In this document: positions 25,307 through 33,755 of the stretch, one piece after another
How the letters are laid out: every line of letters begins with the position of its first letter
How positions within the stretch are numbered: position 1 is the stretch's first letter
From: Ottelia alismoides
Lineage: Eukaryota; Streptophyta; Magnoliopsida; Alismatales; Hydrocharitaceae
Length of the DNA stretch: 64,000 nt
Direction of reading: 5' to 3'
NCBI GenBank assembly: GCA_037367405.1
Contig: JAZKJV010011400.1
Location: 6,446,501 to 6,510,500 of the forward strand
Translations under genes and position numbers: made by a program
Notes under the pieces: model-generated
The model's database searches: none
Told to the model about the DNA's origin: nothing
Seen by the model: only the letters and a program-made list of their open reading frames with translations

Positions 25307-26230
25307 ATGAAATCACTCTTTGCTTTGCTTTGCCTGGTCTTGCCCTTGATTGGTGTTTGTTCGATCTCGTTACCAGCGGTCCGTGGTGATGAACCCAAGC
25401 GATTGATTATTCACGCTGATGATGCGGGCATGTCGCATTCGGTGAACGTGGCGACGATCGATGCTCTGGAGAAAGGCATTGTGACCTCTGCCAGCATCAT
25501 GGTGCCCTGTCCGTGGTTCAAGGAGTTCGCGGAGTATGCCAAGACGCATCCGCAGTACTGCTATGGCATTCACTTGACGCTCAATTCTGAATGGGACAAT
25601 TATCGCTGGGGACCGGTGGTGGGGCAGAGTCGAGCGCCTTCGCTGTGCGATAGTGAAGGTTACCTGTGGGATGGTACAGCTCAAGTCGCGCAGCATGCCA
25701 AGGCGGATGAAGTCAAGCTAGAGCTGAAGGCGCAGATCGATCGAGCAATCGCGTTTGGAGTACCTCTCTCGCACTTGGACACGCACATGGGCGCGGTGAT
25801 GACGCGGCCGGACCTGGTGGAGGTCTATGTGCAGTTGGGGCTGGAGTACAAGCTGCCGGTCTTGTTCTTCAAACGTTTGCCACCGGAGTTGGCCGAAGAA
25901 TATGCCGCCCTGGCGGCCAGGCAAGAGTCCGGGGCCCAGCGCCTGGCCCAGGCGAACTTGCCCATGCTCGATCATTTGATGCAGTTCTACGGAGGCGAGA
26001 TACCTGCCAAACGGTTGGAGGTTTATCAGGACGCAATCAAGAATATGCAGCCCGGTTTGACGGCCCTGCTGATTCACTGTGGCATCGACAACGACGAGCT
26101 GAAGGCGATCACTACCAGCTCGCCGCGCCGCGATCAGGACTATCGTATCTTCACTGATCCGCAAACTCGCCAGTTAATCGACGAGCAAAAAATCGAGCTA
26201 ACCAGCTGGAAAGCTCTGCAAAAGCTGTAA
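25307..26230 (+). CDS. YdjC/ChbG-family carbohydrate deacetylase, exported
   Basis: Predicted metal-dependent deacetylase of the YdjC/ChbG family, which removes acetyl groups from chito-oligosaccharides or related sugars. A signal peptide (LLCLVLPLIGVCSISLPAVRG) precedes the catalytic fold, so it acts outside the cytoplasm, unlike Escherichia coli ChbG. Metal-site motifs are HADDAGMSHSVN (two Asp), YGIHLTLNSEW (His) and SHLDTHMGAV. The 307-residue length is normal. The ATG directly abuts a heptanucleotide repeat tract, with no Shine-Dalgarno sequence visible. The substrate is not deducible. Confidence 0.87.
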   Translation: MKSLFALLCLVLPLIGVCSISLPAVRGDEPKRLIIHADDAGMSHSVNVATIDALEKGIVTSASIMVPCPWFKEFAEYAKTHPQYCYGIHLTLNSEWDNYRWGPVVGQSRAPSLCDSEGYLWDGTAQVAQHAKADEVKLELKAQIDRAIAFGVPLSHLDTHMGAVMTRPDLVEVYVQLGLEYKLPVLFFKRLPPELAEEYAALAARQESGAQRLAQANLPMLDHLMQFYGGEIPAKRLEVYQDAIKNMQPGLTALLIHCGIDNDELKAITTSSPRRDQDYRIFTDPQTRQLIDEQKIELTSWKALQKL

Positions 26231-26398
26231 AAGAGTGTGGGTTGTTCGGGTGCTGCGGGCAGGCCGGTCAGCGATTCGAGCCGATTGACGATTTTTCTTC
26301 AAGCCGACTATTGAGCCGAGGCGGTCGATGGCTAAAGTCGTACGTGTGAGCGCCACCGAGCGCTTGCTCGTACGGAGGTTAGACCATCAGGAATCGTC

Positions 26399-26959
26399 AT
26401 GAGTAATCTGCCTTTCCCCGCTGCTGAAGAACAAATCGATCTGCTGTTGCGCAATGCCCGCTTGCGTGACGAATTGGAACCCTATGTCGACGAATCGGTC
26501 GACATCATGCACAGTCGTTGCATGAGCCTGGCGGAGGAAAATGAATTCCTCGAATCGATGTTGGCTTGGGAACGTGCGCCGGCCCTGCCAATCAGTCGTT
26601 GGTTTGAACCGGCACTTACTATCCCATCACCTGACAAGCTGGACGACGACGTGCTAAGTACACTGCTGTATGACACTATCGATCGTTTGTTTTCCTGCCG
26701 CATCGTGCTGCAGGATACTGAGCATTTGACCGATCGCCAGCTCTATACCTTGATTTACCGCGACATTCTTCCCAGCTGGGAAAAGAAAGTCGATCTGCCG
26801 GGAAATCGCTTGTCCTGGCGTTGCTTGGACGATAGCGACACCGACACCTGGTTGCGATATTATGCTACTGAAGAAGAGCGTTTGCAGTGGCTGGAGACCA
26901 ACGAAGGACCGCTTCCGCCCGGTGAGCCACTGCCGTATCCACGCCAGTTACCAGAGTAG
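26399..26959 (+). CDS. Conserved acidic protein of unknown function
   Basis: Not recognised. The 186 residues are soluble, acidic, rich in Leu/Glu/Asp/Trp and lack signal or membrane segments. Helical segments such as EEQIDLLLRNARLRDELEPYVDESVD and DRQLYTLIYRDILPSWEKKVD-like stretches suggest an all-alpha fold; the C-terminus is Pro-rich (PLPPGEPLPYPRQLPE). AGGA precedes the ATG. It ends 9 bp before the GTG of the Nif3-like gene, so the two are probably co-transcribed and may be functionally linked. Codon use looks like its neighbours. Confidence 0.7.
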   Translation: MSNLPFPAAEEQIDLLLRNARLRDELEPYVDESVDIMHSRCMSLAEENEFLESMLAWERAPALPISRWFEPALTIPSPDKLDDDVLSTLLYDTIDRLFSCRIVLQDTEHLTDRQLYTLIYRDILPSWEKKVDLPGNRLSWRCLDDSDTDTWLRYYATEEERLQWLETNEGPLPPGEPLPYPRQLPE

Positions 26960-26968
26960 ATCGCCATA

Positions 26969-27778
26969 GTGTCGCCGTCAGATAAACTTCCCGCTCCCAG
27001 CGTTGGTGAAGTCGTGCAAGTCATGGAGCAATTTGCTCCACCAGGACTCAGCGAGTCATGGGACAACACGGGTTTACTGCTGGGAGACAGGACAGGCCGA
27101 GTCGAGCGTTTGATGACTTGCCTGACGCTGACGCCGACCAGCGTACAAGAGGCGATCCAGCGCCAGGCCAGCCTGGTCATCAGCCATCATCCGCTGCCAT
27201 TTAAACCCGTGGCAGCGATAACTACCGATAGTTACACCGGCACGTTATTGTGGCAACTGGCCAGTCACCATATCGGCGTCTACAGCCCACACACGGCTTG
27301 GGATTCAGCGCCCGATGGTATCAATGCACAGCTGGCGCGCAAGATTTCGTTGCATGAGATTGAACCGCTGATCCCGATCGAAGGTACACCCGAGTTAGGT
27401 GCAGGTCGCTTTGGCAAGTTATCGCGACCGACCGAGCTCTCGCGAATCGTCGAGAAACTGGTGCACGCTGTGCCGCACTGTCGACCTCGGGGCGTTACCG
27501 TGGATCGCTTGATAGAGCGCGTGGCTTTTGGCTGTGGCAGCGGTGGATCGTTCGTAGCCAAGGCGGCTGCTAAGAAGTGCGACTTGTTGATCACCGGTGA
27601 GGCTACCTTTCACAACTGTCTGGAAGCTCAATCGCTGGGGATTGGCTTGCTCATGATTGGCCACTTTGCCAGCGAAAAGTTTGCCATGGATCAATTGGCT
27701 GCGCGCCTGGCATTGGCATTTCCGCAGGTGTCTGTGTGGGGCAGTCAGCAAGAGACCGATCCGGTTACTCAGTTGTGA
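26969..27778 (+). CDS. Nif3-like dinuclear metal-centre protein (GTP cyclohydrolase I type 2 family)
   Basis: Member of the widely conserved NIF3/YbgI family, hexameric proteins with a two-metal centre and no agreed reaction. The 269 residues start at a GTG. Metal ligands are seen in SHHPLPFKPV (His pair), YSPHTAWDSAPDG (His and Asp) and GHFASEKFA (His and Glu). LLITGEATFHNCLEA is also typical. It overlaps the convergent APC permease gene by 10 bp at their 3' ends, so both stop codons lie in each other's reading region. Confidence 0.9.
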   Translation: MSPSDKLPAPSVGEVVQVMEQFAPPGLSESWDNTGLLLGDRTGRVERLMTCLTLTPTSVQEAIQRQASLVISHHPLPFKPVAAITTDSYTGTLLWQLASHHIGVYSPHTAWDSAPDGINAQLARKISLHEIEPLIPIEGTPELGAGRFGKLSRPTELSRIVEKLVHAVPHCRPRGVTVDRLIERVAFGCGSGGSFVAKAAAKKCDLLITGEATFHNCLEAQSLGIGLLMIGHFASEKFAMDQLAARLALAFPQVSVWGSQQETDPVTQL

Positions 27779-29217
27779 TCCGCACCGGAGTGCGCTCTGG
27801 CCAGCCGCAGGCGAAAACCTAAATAGACGGGCAAGCCTCCCAGCATCAGTACCAGGCCAACCACTGATTCGACGCGTTTGGTAACAAACGTATTGCCCAC
27901 CAGCCAGAGTGCCACCAGCACAAATACCATCGGCACCCACGGATAGCCGAAGGTGCGATACGGCCGTTCTGCCTGAGGCAGCTTTCTGCGCAGGACAAAG
28001 ACCGATGATGTTACCAGTCCATAAAAGATCCACGAAGCAAACAGCAAGCAGTTAGTCAGTTGATCGAATGTGCCAGAGAGCGCCAGCACACTGGCCCACA
28101 GGGCTTGAACCATCAAACAATACACGGGCACTCGGGTGCTGGAGCTGAGCCGCGCAAAGGAGTCGAAGAACAATCCATCGCGAGCCATGGCATACGGCAC
28201 GCGCGCATTGGATAGGATCGAACCATTCAGCGCCCCTAAGGCAGAAACCACGAAGACGACTGAAATGAACTGCGCTCCATAAGCCCCCAGAAATGAACCC
28301 GCAGCCTTGCTGGCCACCGGCAAGGCATCGGGATAACCGGTGGAGTTACTGGTCGAGACTTCTTCGAACGGCAGCGCATAAAAGTAGCTCAGGTTCAGCA
28401 GGCAATAGATCACCATCACGCTGGCCATGCCCGCGATCAGGGCTAGAGGAATGTTACGACCTGGATGGCGCACTTCGCCTGCAGCCATGGGCATATTGTT
28501 CCAGCCGTCGTAACCCCACAGCGCAGCCAGCATGGCTGTGCCGAAGGCTGAGAGGCCACACCACTGTGCCGTCCCTGCAGGTGTGGCCAGGTGATTCCAG
28601 TTTGCCTCAGGCGCGGTAATGAAGACGCCCAGGGCTACAAACGCGATGCCCCCAACCTTCAAGATTGTCAGCAGCACTTGCACGCGACCACCGACGAGCA
28701 CGGTCAGGCAGTTGATCGCGCTCATCAACAAAATCGCCGCTACGGCCACGACTTGCCTGGCCCCAAATTGCCAGTGAATTGTCTGGCCGAGCAAGTGCAG
28801 GTCACGCTCCAGCCACACTGCATCCAGGGGAAGAAACGTCGACAGAAAGATGGCCAGGCCGGCCCCTAGCGAGGCGATCGAAGCGCTGCCAGCCACGATG
28901 AAGCGCTGCCAGCCAAAGAGAAACGCCCAAGCTTCGCCGTAGCTCTTGCGCAAGTACACATACTCGCCGCCGGCTTCGGGGAACATCGCGCCCAGCTCTG
29001 CATAAGTCAGCGCTCCGGCCAGCGACAACAGGCCGGCTGCCACCCAGGCCAGCAGCACCCAAGCGGGTGAGCCAACCTCTTGCGACATGGTGGCCGCTTT
29101 CAAAAAGACGCCCGTGCCGATGACGGTACCAATCACCAAAGCAGTGGCATCCACCAGCGATAGTCCACGCAGCAACCGGGGTGGATGATCAGCCGACTGC
29201 GGGCCCGAAGTACTCAT
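27769..29217 (-). CDS. APC-family amino acid permease
   Basis: Cytoplasmic-membrane transporter of the amino acid-polyamine-organocation superfamily, about 482 residues with some 12 hydrophobic segments. TM1 carries the broken-helix substrate motif (VDATALVIGTVIGTGVFLK), and TM3-region AGGEYVYLRKSYGEAWAFLFGW is typical of the LAT/CAT-like branch. The ATG at 29217 is preferred to a GTG at 29223. The substrate is probably an amino acid, but specificity cannot be read. Its 3' end overlaps the Nif3-like gene by 10 bp. Confidence 0.9.
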   Translation of the reverse strand: MSTSGPQSADHPPRLLRGLSLVDATALVIGTVIGTGVFLKAATMSQEVGSPAWVLLAWVAAGLLSLAGALTYAELGAMFPEAGGEYVYLRKSYGEAWAFLFGWQRFIVAGSASIASLGAGLAIFLSTFLPLDAVWLERDLHLLGQTIHWQFGARQVVAVAAILLMSAINCLTVLVGGRVQVLLTILKVGGIAFVALGVFITAPEANWNHLATPAGTAQWCGLSAFGTAMLAALWGYDGWNNMPMAAGEVRHPGRNIPLALIAGMASVMVIYCLLNLSYFYALPFEEVSTSNSTGYPDALPVASKAAGSFLGAYGAQFISVVFVVSALGALNGSILSNARVPYAMARDGLFFDSFARLSSSTRVPVYCLMVQALWASVLALSGTFDQLTNCLLFASWIFYGLVTSSVFVLRRKLPQAERPYRTFGYPWVPMVFVLVALWLVGNTFVTKRVESVVGLVLMLGGLPVYLGFRLRLARAHSGADHN

Positions 29218-29309
29218 GAGCACTGGTTTCCTTGCCTACTTAACCAGAAATGGCAATCTGGTAAAATCTCGATCTGCCCTAGCTTAGCAGCCCACATCCC
29301 AGGTGTGTC

Positions 29310-29612
29310 ATGACAGCTCCCCAATTGCCATGCCCGACATGTGGCCGATTGACTCCGATTTCCGCAGCCCGTCATTTGCCCTTTTGCAGCGATCGTTGCC
29401 GCTTGATCGATTTGGGGCGTTGGTTGAATGAAGACAACGGGTTGCCCGTCACCTCCAGCGACGAGGATAAAGAAGACGGAACTTCGGAGGGCGATGCGAA
29501 CTTCGGCGCGGCTGACTACGATGACCGGTCGTCCGGGCGTGGCTCCAGCAGCTACAGCGATGACCAGCCGCGACGTCCCGTTCGCTTGCCACCAGGTTGG
29601 CACGACGCATAA
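29310..29612 (+). CDS. yacG: YacG-like zinc-finger protein (DNA gyrase inhibitor family)
   Basis: Small zinc-ribbon protein; in Escherichia coli YacG binds GyrB and inhibits gyrase. The four zinc ligands are CPTCG and FCSDRCRLIDLGRWL, the family signature. The core ends near residue 50 and is followed by a 50-residue acidic then Arg-rich tail absent from the roughly 65-residue E. coli protein. It lies divergent to the APC permease and 12 bp before the frame of the next membrane protein gene. The gyrase role here is by homology only. Confidence 0.85.
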   Translation: MTAPQLPCPTCGRLTPISAARHLPFCSDRCRLIDLGRWLNEDNGLPVTSSDEDKEDGTSEGDANFGAADYDDRSSGRGSSSYSDDQPRRPVRLPPGWHDA

Positions 29613-29654
29613 GCCCCACGAGCCTTGCACCTCAAGTTAGAAAAGATCAGCACC

Positions 29655-30773
29655 ATGGAAGAAGTACCGTTCGAGGATCGATATGTACCCAAAGCTGAAA
29701 TCGATTGGGGGCGGTCGCTGTGGTGGTGGTATCCGATCACGCGTGCCCTGCATCCGGCGATGCGCATCACGGCCCTGGTCACCAGTGTGGCTGGTACATT
29801 TTTTATGTGGCAAGGCATCAGCCTGGCGCAGTGGATGTTTGCTCCGCGGTTCAAACCCGAGTACGGCGATTGGTACATCCGGTCTCTGGAGAGTATTCGA
29901 CTGGCCCCCATTGAGATCGGTCAGAGCCAGATCTTTGAGGTGCTGGGGCTCCGTGAGTTCGCGTACCTGACCTTTTGCGCCATGTGGCTGACCTTGGTAC
30001 TGGGTTGGTTTGGTGGCATTCTCTCGCGCCGTGCCGCTGTGGAGCTTGGCCAACGCACGATTGCTCCGTGGGGCGAGACGATCAAGCTGGTGACCTTTAG
30101 ATTGCCCAGCTATCTCTGGGTGACCGGTCTGCACCTGGTGACGCTGGCCGCGCTGCTGTTGGTGCCTCATCTGCTCGGTTGGCTGGCCAGACTTGGTCCC
30201 GCAGCCCCCGTAATGGCCTGTATGCTGTTGCTACTGTGGCCGCTGGTGTTTGCGGTTGGCCGCATGGTACTGAGCATGTTTGTCTGTTTTCCGCTGGCCG
30301 TGGCTGCCATCGGCTGCGAGCGAAACGCAGATGCCTTCGAAGGCTTCAGTCGATCCAACAACTATTTTTTCCAGCGGCCCGTGGTGGTCGTGCTGAGCGC
30401 TCTGGCACTCTATGGCATTGGCTGGGTGGGTTACCAGATCGTTTACTGGTGGCTGTTGCCCGGCTGGCACTGGATGCGCGATGCCTTTCTGGCCGGAGCG
30501 GGATTAACCGTGAACGAATTGTTCCTGGGACCGAGCCAACCGGAAAACACTCAAGCCACGCGGCTCGTATCGTGGATGGTGGCCGGAGCCGGTATCACCT
30601 GGTGGTTTATCAGCGCCTACTGGTTCAGCTACTTTTGGAGCGCCACCGCCGCGGTTTACTTGATCGTTCGTCGATCTGTTGACAGTACCGACCTGGACGA
30701 TATCGATCCCGCCAAAGAAGTATCGGCCGTAGGCTTGCCCGAATTGCCCCCACCCCCAGGCTCGCACGCCTGA
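29655..30773 (+). CDS. Polytopic membrane protein of unknown function
   Basis: Not recognised. The ATG at 29655 gives 372 residues with about six to eight hydrophobic segments, at roughly 30-55, 100-125, 155-180, 185-220, 235-260 and 305-330. A polar N-terminus (EEVPFEDRYVPKAEIDW) and an acidic, Pro-rich C-terminus flank them. A TTG at 29625 could add 10 residues. It has no transporter signature I can name. It follows yacG in the same direction after about 40 bp. Degenerate 7-bp repeats begin right after the stop. Confidence 0.7.
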   Translation: MEEVPFEDRYVPKAEIDWGRSLWWWYPITRALHPAMRITALVTSVAGTFFMWQGISLAQWMFAPRFKPEYGDWYIRSLESIRLAPIEIGQSQIFEVLGLREFAYLTFCAMWLTLVLGWFGGILSRRAAVELGQRTIAPWGETIKLVTFRLPSYLWVTGLHLVTLAALLLVPHLLGWLARLGPAAPVMACMLLLLWPLVFAVGRMVLSMFVCFPLAVAAIGCERNADAFEGFSRSNNYFFQRPVVVVLSALALYGIGWVGYQIVYWWLLPGWHWMRDAFLAGAGLTVNELFLGPSQPENTQATRLVSWMVAGAGITWWFISAYWFSYFWSATAAVYLIVRRSVDSTDLDDIDPAKEVSAVGLPELPPPPGSHA

Positions 30774-30905
30774 GATCTGAAATTATAGATTTGAAATTAG
30801 AGATTAGAGATTCGCGATTGGCGAACTTGTTTTCGGGACCCCGGATTCGGGGTCCCTGGTTCATGATCTCAAATTTATGATCTCAACTGCATGATCTCAA
30901 CATCG
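30771..30905. repeat. Degenerate heptanucleotide repeats
   Basis: 30772-30827 reads as 7-bp units (GAGATCT, GAAATTA, TAGATTT, GAAATTA, GAGATTA, GAGATTC and decaying further). 30863-30905 repeats ATGATCT plus a variable heptamer three times. Both lie between the membrane protein gene and the convergent aldehyde dehydrogenase gene. GGAATTCCG also occurs twice just after. Confidence 0.7.
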
Positions 30906-30950
30906 GGAATTCCGCTTCGGGAATTCCGTTACGCTCTCGGAACCGCTTGT

Positions 30951-32420
30951 TTACAGAGCGATAGTGACGGTCTTGGATTCCGTGTAGGCCTTGAGCCCTT
31001 CTTCGCCCAGTTCGCGACCTTGACCGGACATTTTGAAGCCACCAAAGGGTGCCGCGGCGTCAAAGACGTCGTAGCAGTTGACCCAAATGGTGCCAGCTCG
31101 CACGCGCCGGGCGAACTCGTGAGCTTTGGAAACATCGCGTGTCCAAATGGCTGCGGCCAGCCCGTAGAAGGTATCGTTGGCGCGAGCGATCAAGTCTTCC
31201 CAGTCGTCGAACTTCAGCACACTCATCACGGGGCCAAAGATCTCTTCGCGAGCGATCGACATGTTGTCGGTCACATGGCTGAAGATCGTCGGCTGGATGA
31301 AGTAGCCGCGATCACCGCTACGAGCGCCGCCGGTGCGGCACTGAGCACCTTCTCGGTTACCCTTTTCGATGTACGACAGGATCTTGTCGAACTGCGCTTG
31401 ATCGACTTGAGGGCCTTGATCGGTCTCTTGATCCAATGGATTTCCCAATCGCCGACTGGCGGCCAGGTTGGTCAGTTTATCTACAAACTCGTCATGCACA
31501 CTGGCATGGACATAGACGCGGCTACCTGCGCAGCAGCACTGACCTTGATTAAAGAACAAACCAAAATTCGTGCCGGCGGCGGCCTTGTCCAAATCGGCAT
31601 CGGGCAGGATGACGTTCGGACTCTTGCCACCCAGTTCGAAGGTCAAACGCTTCAATGACTCGGAGGCATCGCGCATGATGATCTGGGCGGTGCGATGTTC
31701 GCCCGTGAAGGCTACCTTATCGATCAGCGGATGTTTGACCACGGCGGCACCGGCGGTGGGCCCATAACCGGGCACGACATTGATGACACCATCAGGTATA
31801 CCGGCTTCTTGGGCAAGCTGCGCCATACGCAAGCAGGTCAGCGGTGTTTGTTCGGCTGGTTTCATCACGATGGTACAACCGGCGGCCAAGGCTGGTCCCC
31901 ACTTCCACGCGACCATCAGCATTGGAAAGTTCCACGGAATAATCTGGCCGGCCACGCCGACTGGTTCACGTCGCGTGTACGAGAAATAGTTGCCACGAAT
32001 AGGCAGCGTAGCCCCTTGGATCTTGTCGGCAAAGCCGGCGTAGTAGCGCAGGCAATCGATCACCAGTGGCAAGTCAGCCGCTCGAGCGTCTTTGAACGGC
32101 TTGCCATTGTCCAGGCTTTCGAGCGCAGCCAGTTCATCGATCTCTTCTTCAATCAAGTCAGCCAGGCGATACATCAAGCGTCCGCGATCGCGAGCATCCA
32201 TCTTGCTCCACGGTCCAGTCTCAAAGGCTTTGCGAGCCGCTTTGGCGGCCCGATCGACATCAGCCGCGTCACCTTCGGCTACTTCAGCAATGACTTCCTC
32301 AGTCGAGGGATCGATGGTGGCGAAAGTCTTGCCACTGGCTGCATCTTGCCACTGGCCATCGATAAAGCACTGGGTGTGTCGGACTTTGGGTTTGCGAACT
32401 GTTTCTACGATCGTAGCCAT
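30951..32420 (-). CDS. Aldehyde dehydrogenase (NAD(P)+)
   Basis: Oxidises an aldehyde to the carboxylate in the cytoplasm. The ATG at 32420 gives 489 residues, the normal ALDH length (frame open to 32534). Hallmarks are PWNFPML, the nucleotide-binding region [11 protein letters not shown], the general-base Glu in [10 protein letters not shown] and the nucleophile Cys in [16 protein letters not shown]. The C-terminus has [18 protein letters not shown]. After VAFTG the sequence is EHRTAQIIM instead of the usual STxxG, a variant in the cofactor loop. The substrate is unknown; there is no pathway neighbour. Confidence 0.92.
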   Translation of the reverse strand: MATIVETVRKPKVRHTQCFIDGQWQDAASGKTFATIDPSTEEVIAEVAEGDAADVDRAAKAARKAFETGPWSKMDARDRGRLMYRLADLIEEEIDELAALESLDNGKPFKDARAADLPLVIDCLRYYAGFADKIQGATLPIRGNYFSYTRREPVGVAGQIIPWNFPMLMVAWKWGPALAAGCTIVMKPAEQTPLTCLRMAQLAQEAGIPDGVINVVPGYGPTAGAAVVKHPLIDKVAFTGEHRTAQIIMRDASESLKRLTFELGGKSPNVILPDADLDKAAAGTNFGLFFNQGQCCCAGSRVYVHASVHDEFVDKLTNLAASRRLGNPLDQETDQGPQVDQAQFDKILSYIEKGNREGAQCRTGGARSGDRGYFIQPTIFSHVTDNMSIAREEIFGPVMSVLKFDDWEDLIARANDTFYGLAAAIWTRDVSKAHEFARRVRAGTIWVNCYDVFDAAAPFGGFKMSGQGRELGEEGLKAYTESKTVTIAL

Positions 32421-32586
32421 AAAGAAAGACTCCTCGCGGGGCAGAAGGAAATGGCCGGAAGGCCTTGAATGCCATGCACCCCTAGATTCTACGCCGCAGC
32501 CGCGCAGGGAGATAGTAGCGGCCTTCAAAGCCATGTCATGGTTGGAATCGGCACCCTCGGGCAGTCAGCGGGTGACAGCGGGCTTG

Positions 32587-33561
32587 TCAGGAGTAGCCGA
32601 CCGGTAGATCGATGCCTTCTTGCTCCAGGCATTCGGCGCCCAGCCAATCCTCTTGCAGTCCCAGCCAGACGAGCAAGCCTTTTTGAGCATGCATACGATT
32701 GCCGGCTTGCAGCACGATGGCGCTTTGCGGACTGTCGATGACTTCGTCGGTAATCTCTTCCCCGCGCCGCGCGGGCAAGCAATGCAGAATGCGTGTTTTG
32801 CTGGGCGCATGACGCATCAGAGCGGCATTGAGTTGATAGGGCGCAAAGACCGCTTTGCGTTTGGCGGCTTCTTGTTCCTGGCCCATGCTGGTCCAAACAT
32901 CGGTATAGACGAAATCGGCTTGGGCCAGGGCCACACGCGGTTCGGTCGACTGTTCGATGTCGGCGTGGGGATAACTCTTGCGAATCTTCTTGATCCAATT
33001 CTCGTCCATGAAGTATTCGCAGGGGCCCAGCAAGCGGAATCGCATGCCGACCATCGTGGCCGCCAGGGCCAGCGACCGGGCCACGTTATTGCCGTCACCC
33101 ACAAACGCCATAGTGCGACCGGCTAATGGTCCAGCCAGTTCTTGCATAGTCATGACATCTGCAAGCGCCTGGCAAGGATGGGCCAGGTCGGTCAGTCCAT
33201 TGATAATCGGAACACAGTTGTAGTTGGCCAGGTCATCCACTGAATCATGTTTCTTCGCGCGGCAGACGATTACGTCGGCATATTCGGCCAGAACGCGAAT
33301 GAAATCGCCCGTGGCTTCGCGGCTTTGCCAACCCACCTCTTGACCCAAGAACATGGCGGCACCACCCAGTTGCAGAATGCCAGCTTCGAAGCTGACGCGC
33401 GTCCTGAGGCTTGGCTTTTCGAACAGCATGGCCAGTACGCGCCTGGCCAGCCAAGGTGGACGACGACCCGCAGCCAACAGTTGCTTGATCTGCTGGCTGA
33501 GCGAAAGGATTGTATGCAACTCCTGTTGACTGATTTCAAACAGGGTGAGGAGGTGACGCAC
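32587..33561 (-). CDS. argF: Ornithine carbamoyltransferase
   Basis: Joins carbamoyl phosphate and ornithine to citrulline in arginine synthesis. The 324 residues, opening with a GTG, contain the carbamoyl-phosphate motif (KPSLRTRVSFE), the DVIVCRAKKHDSVDDLA region, LTDLAHPCQALADVMT and the ornithine-side HCLPARRGEEITDEV. It is a catabolic- or anabolic-type OTC; context with alaS upstream and no arc genes favours biosynthesis, which is inference. It lies on the minus strand 194 bp downstream of alaS. Confidence 0.95.
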   Translation of the reverse strand: MRHLLTLFEISQQELHTILSLSQQIKQLLAAGRRPPWLARRVLAMLFEKPSLRTRVSFEAGILQLGGAAMFLGQEVGWQSREATGDFIRVLAEYADVIVCRAKKHDSVDDLANYNCVPIINGLTDLAHPCQALADVMTMQELAGPLAGRTMAFVGDGNNVARSLALAATMVGMRFRLLGPCEYFMDENWIKKIRKSYPHADIEQSTEPRVALAQADFVYTDVWTSMGQEQEAAKRKAVFAPYQLNAALMRHAPSKTRILHCLPARRGEEITDEVIDSPQSAIVLQAGNRMHAQKGLLVWLGLQEDWLGAECLEQEGIDLPVGYS

Positions 33562-33755
33562 TTTTTTGGATTCCCCCGACCACCAACAAAATAACGCACC
33601 GGTCCCACACTCAGGTTCTCAGCGACTGCTCAGTCGTGAGTGAAGGATCGATGCGATGGTGTACTTTTGGGTTGCGCGCGGTCCGAATCAGGCGTTTGGA
33701 CGATGCGCTTTTGTGAATTGGAAGGTTTGAAAATAACTAGGTCGAGGTGACGATG

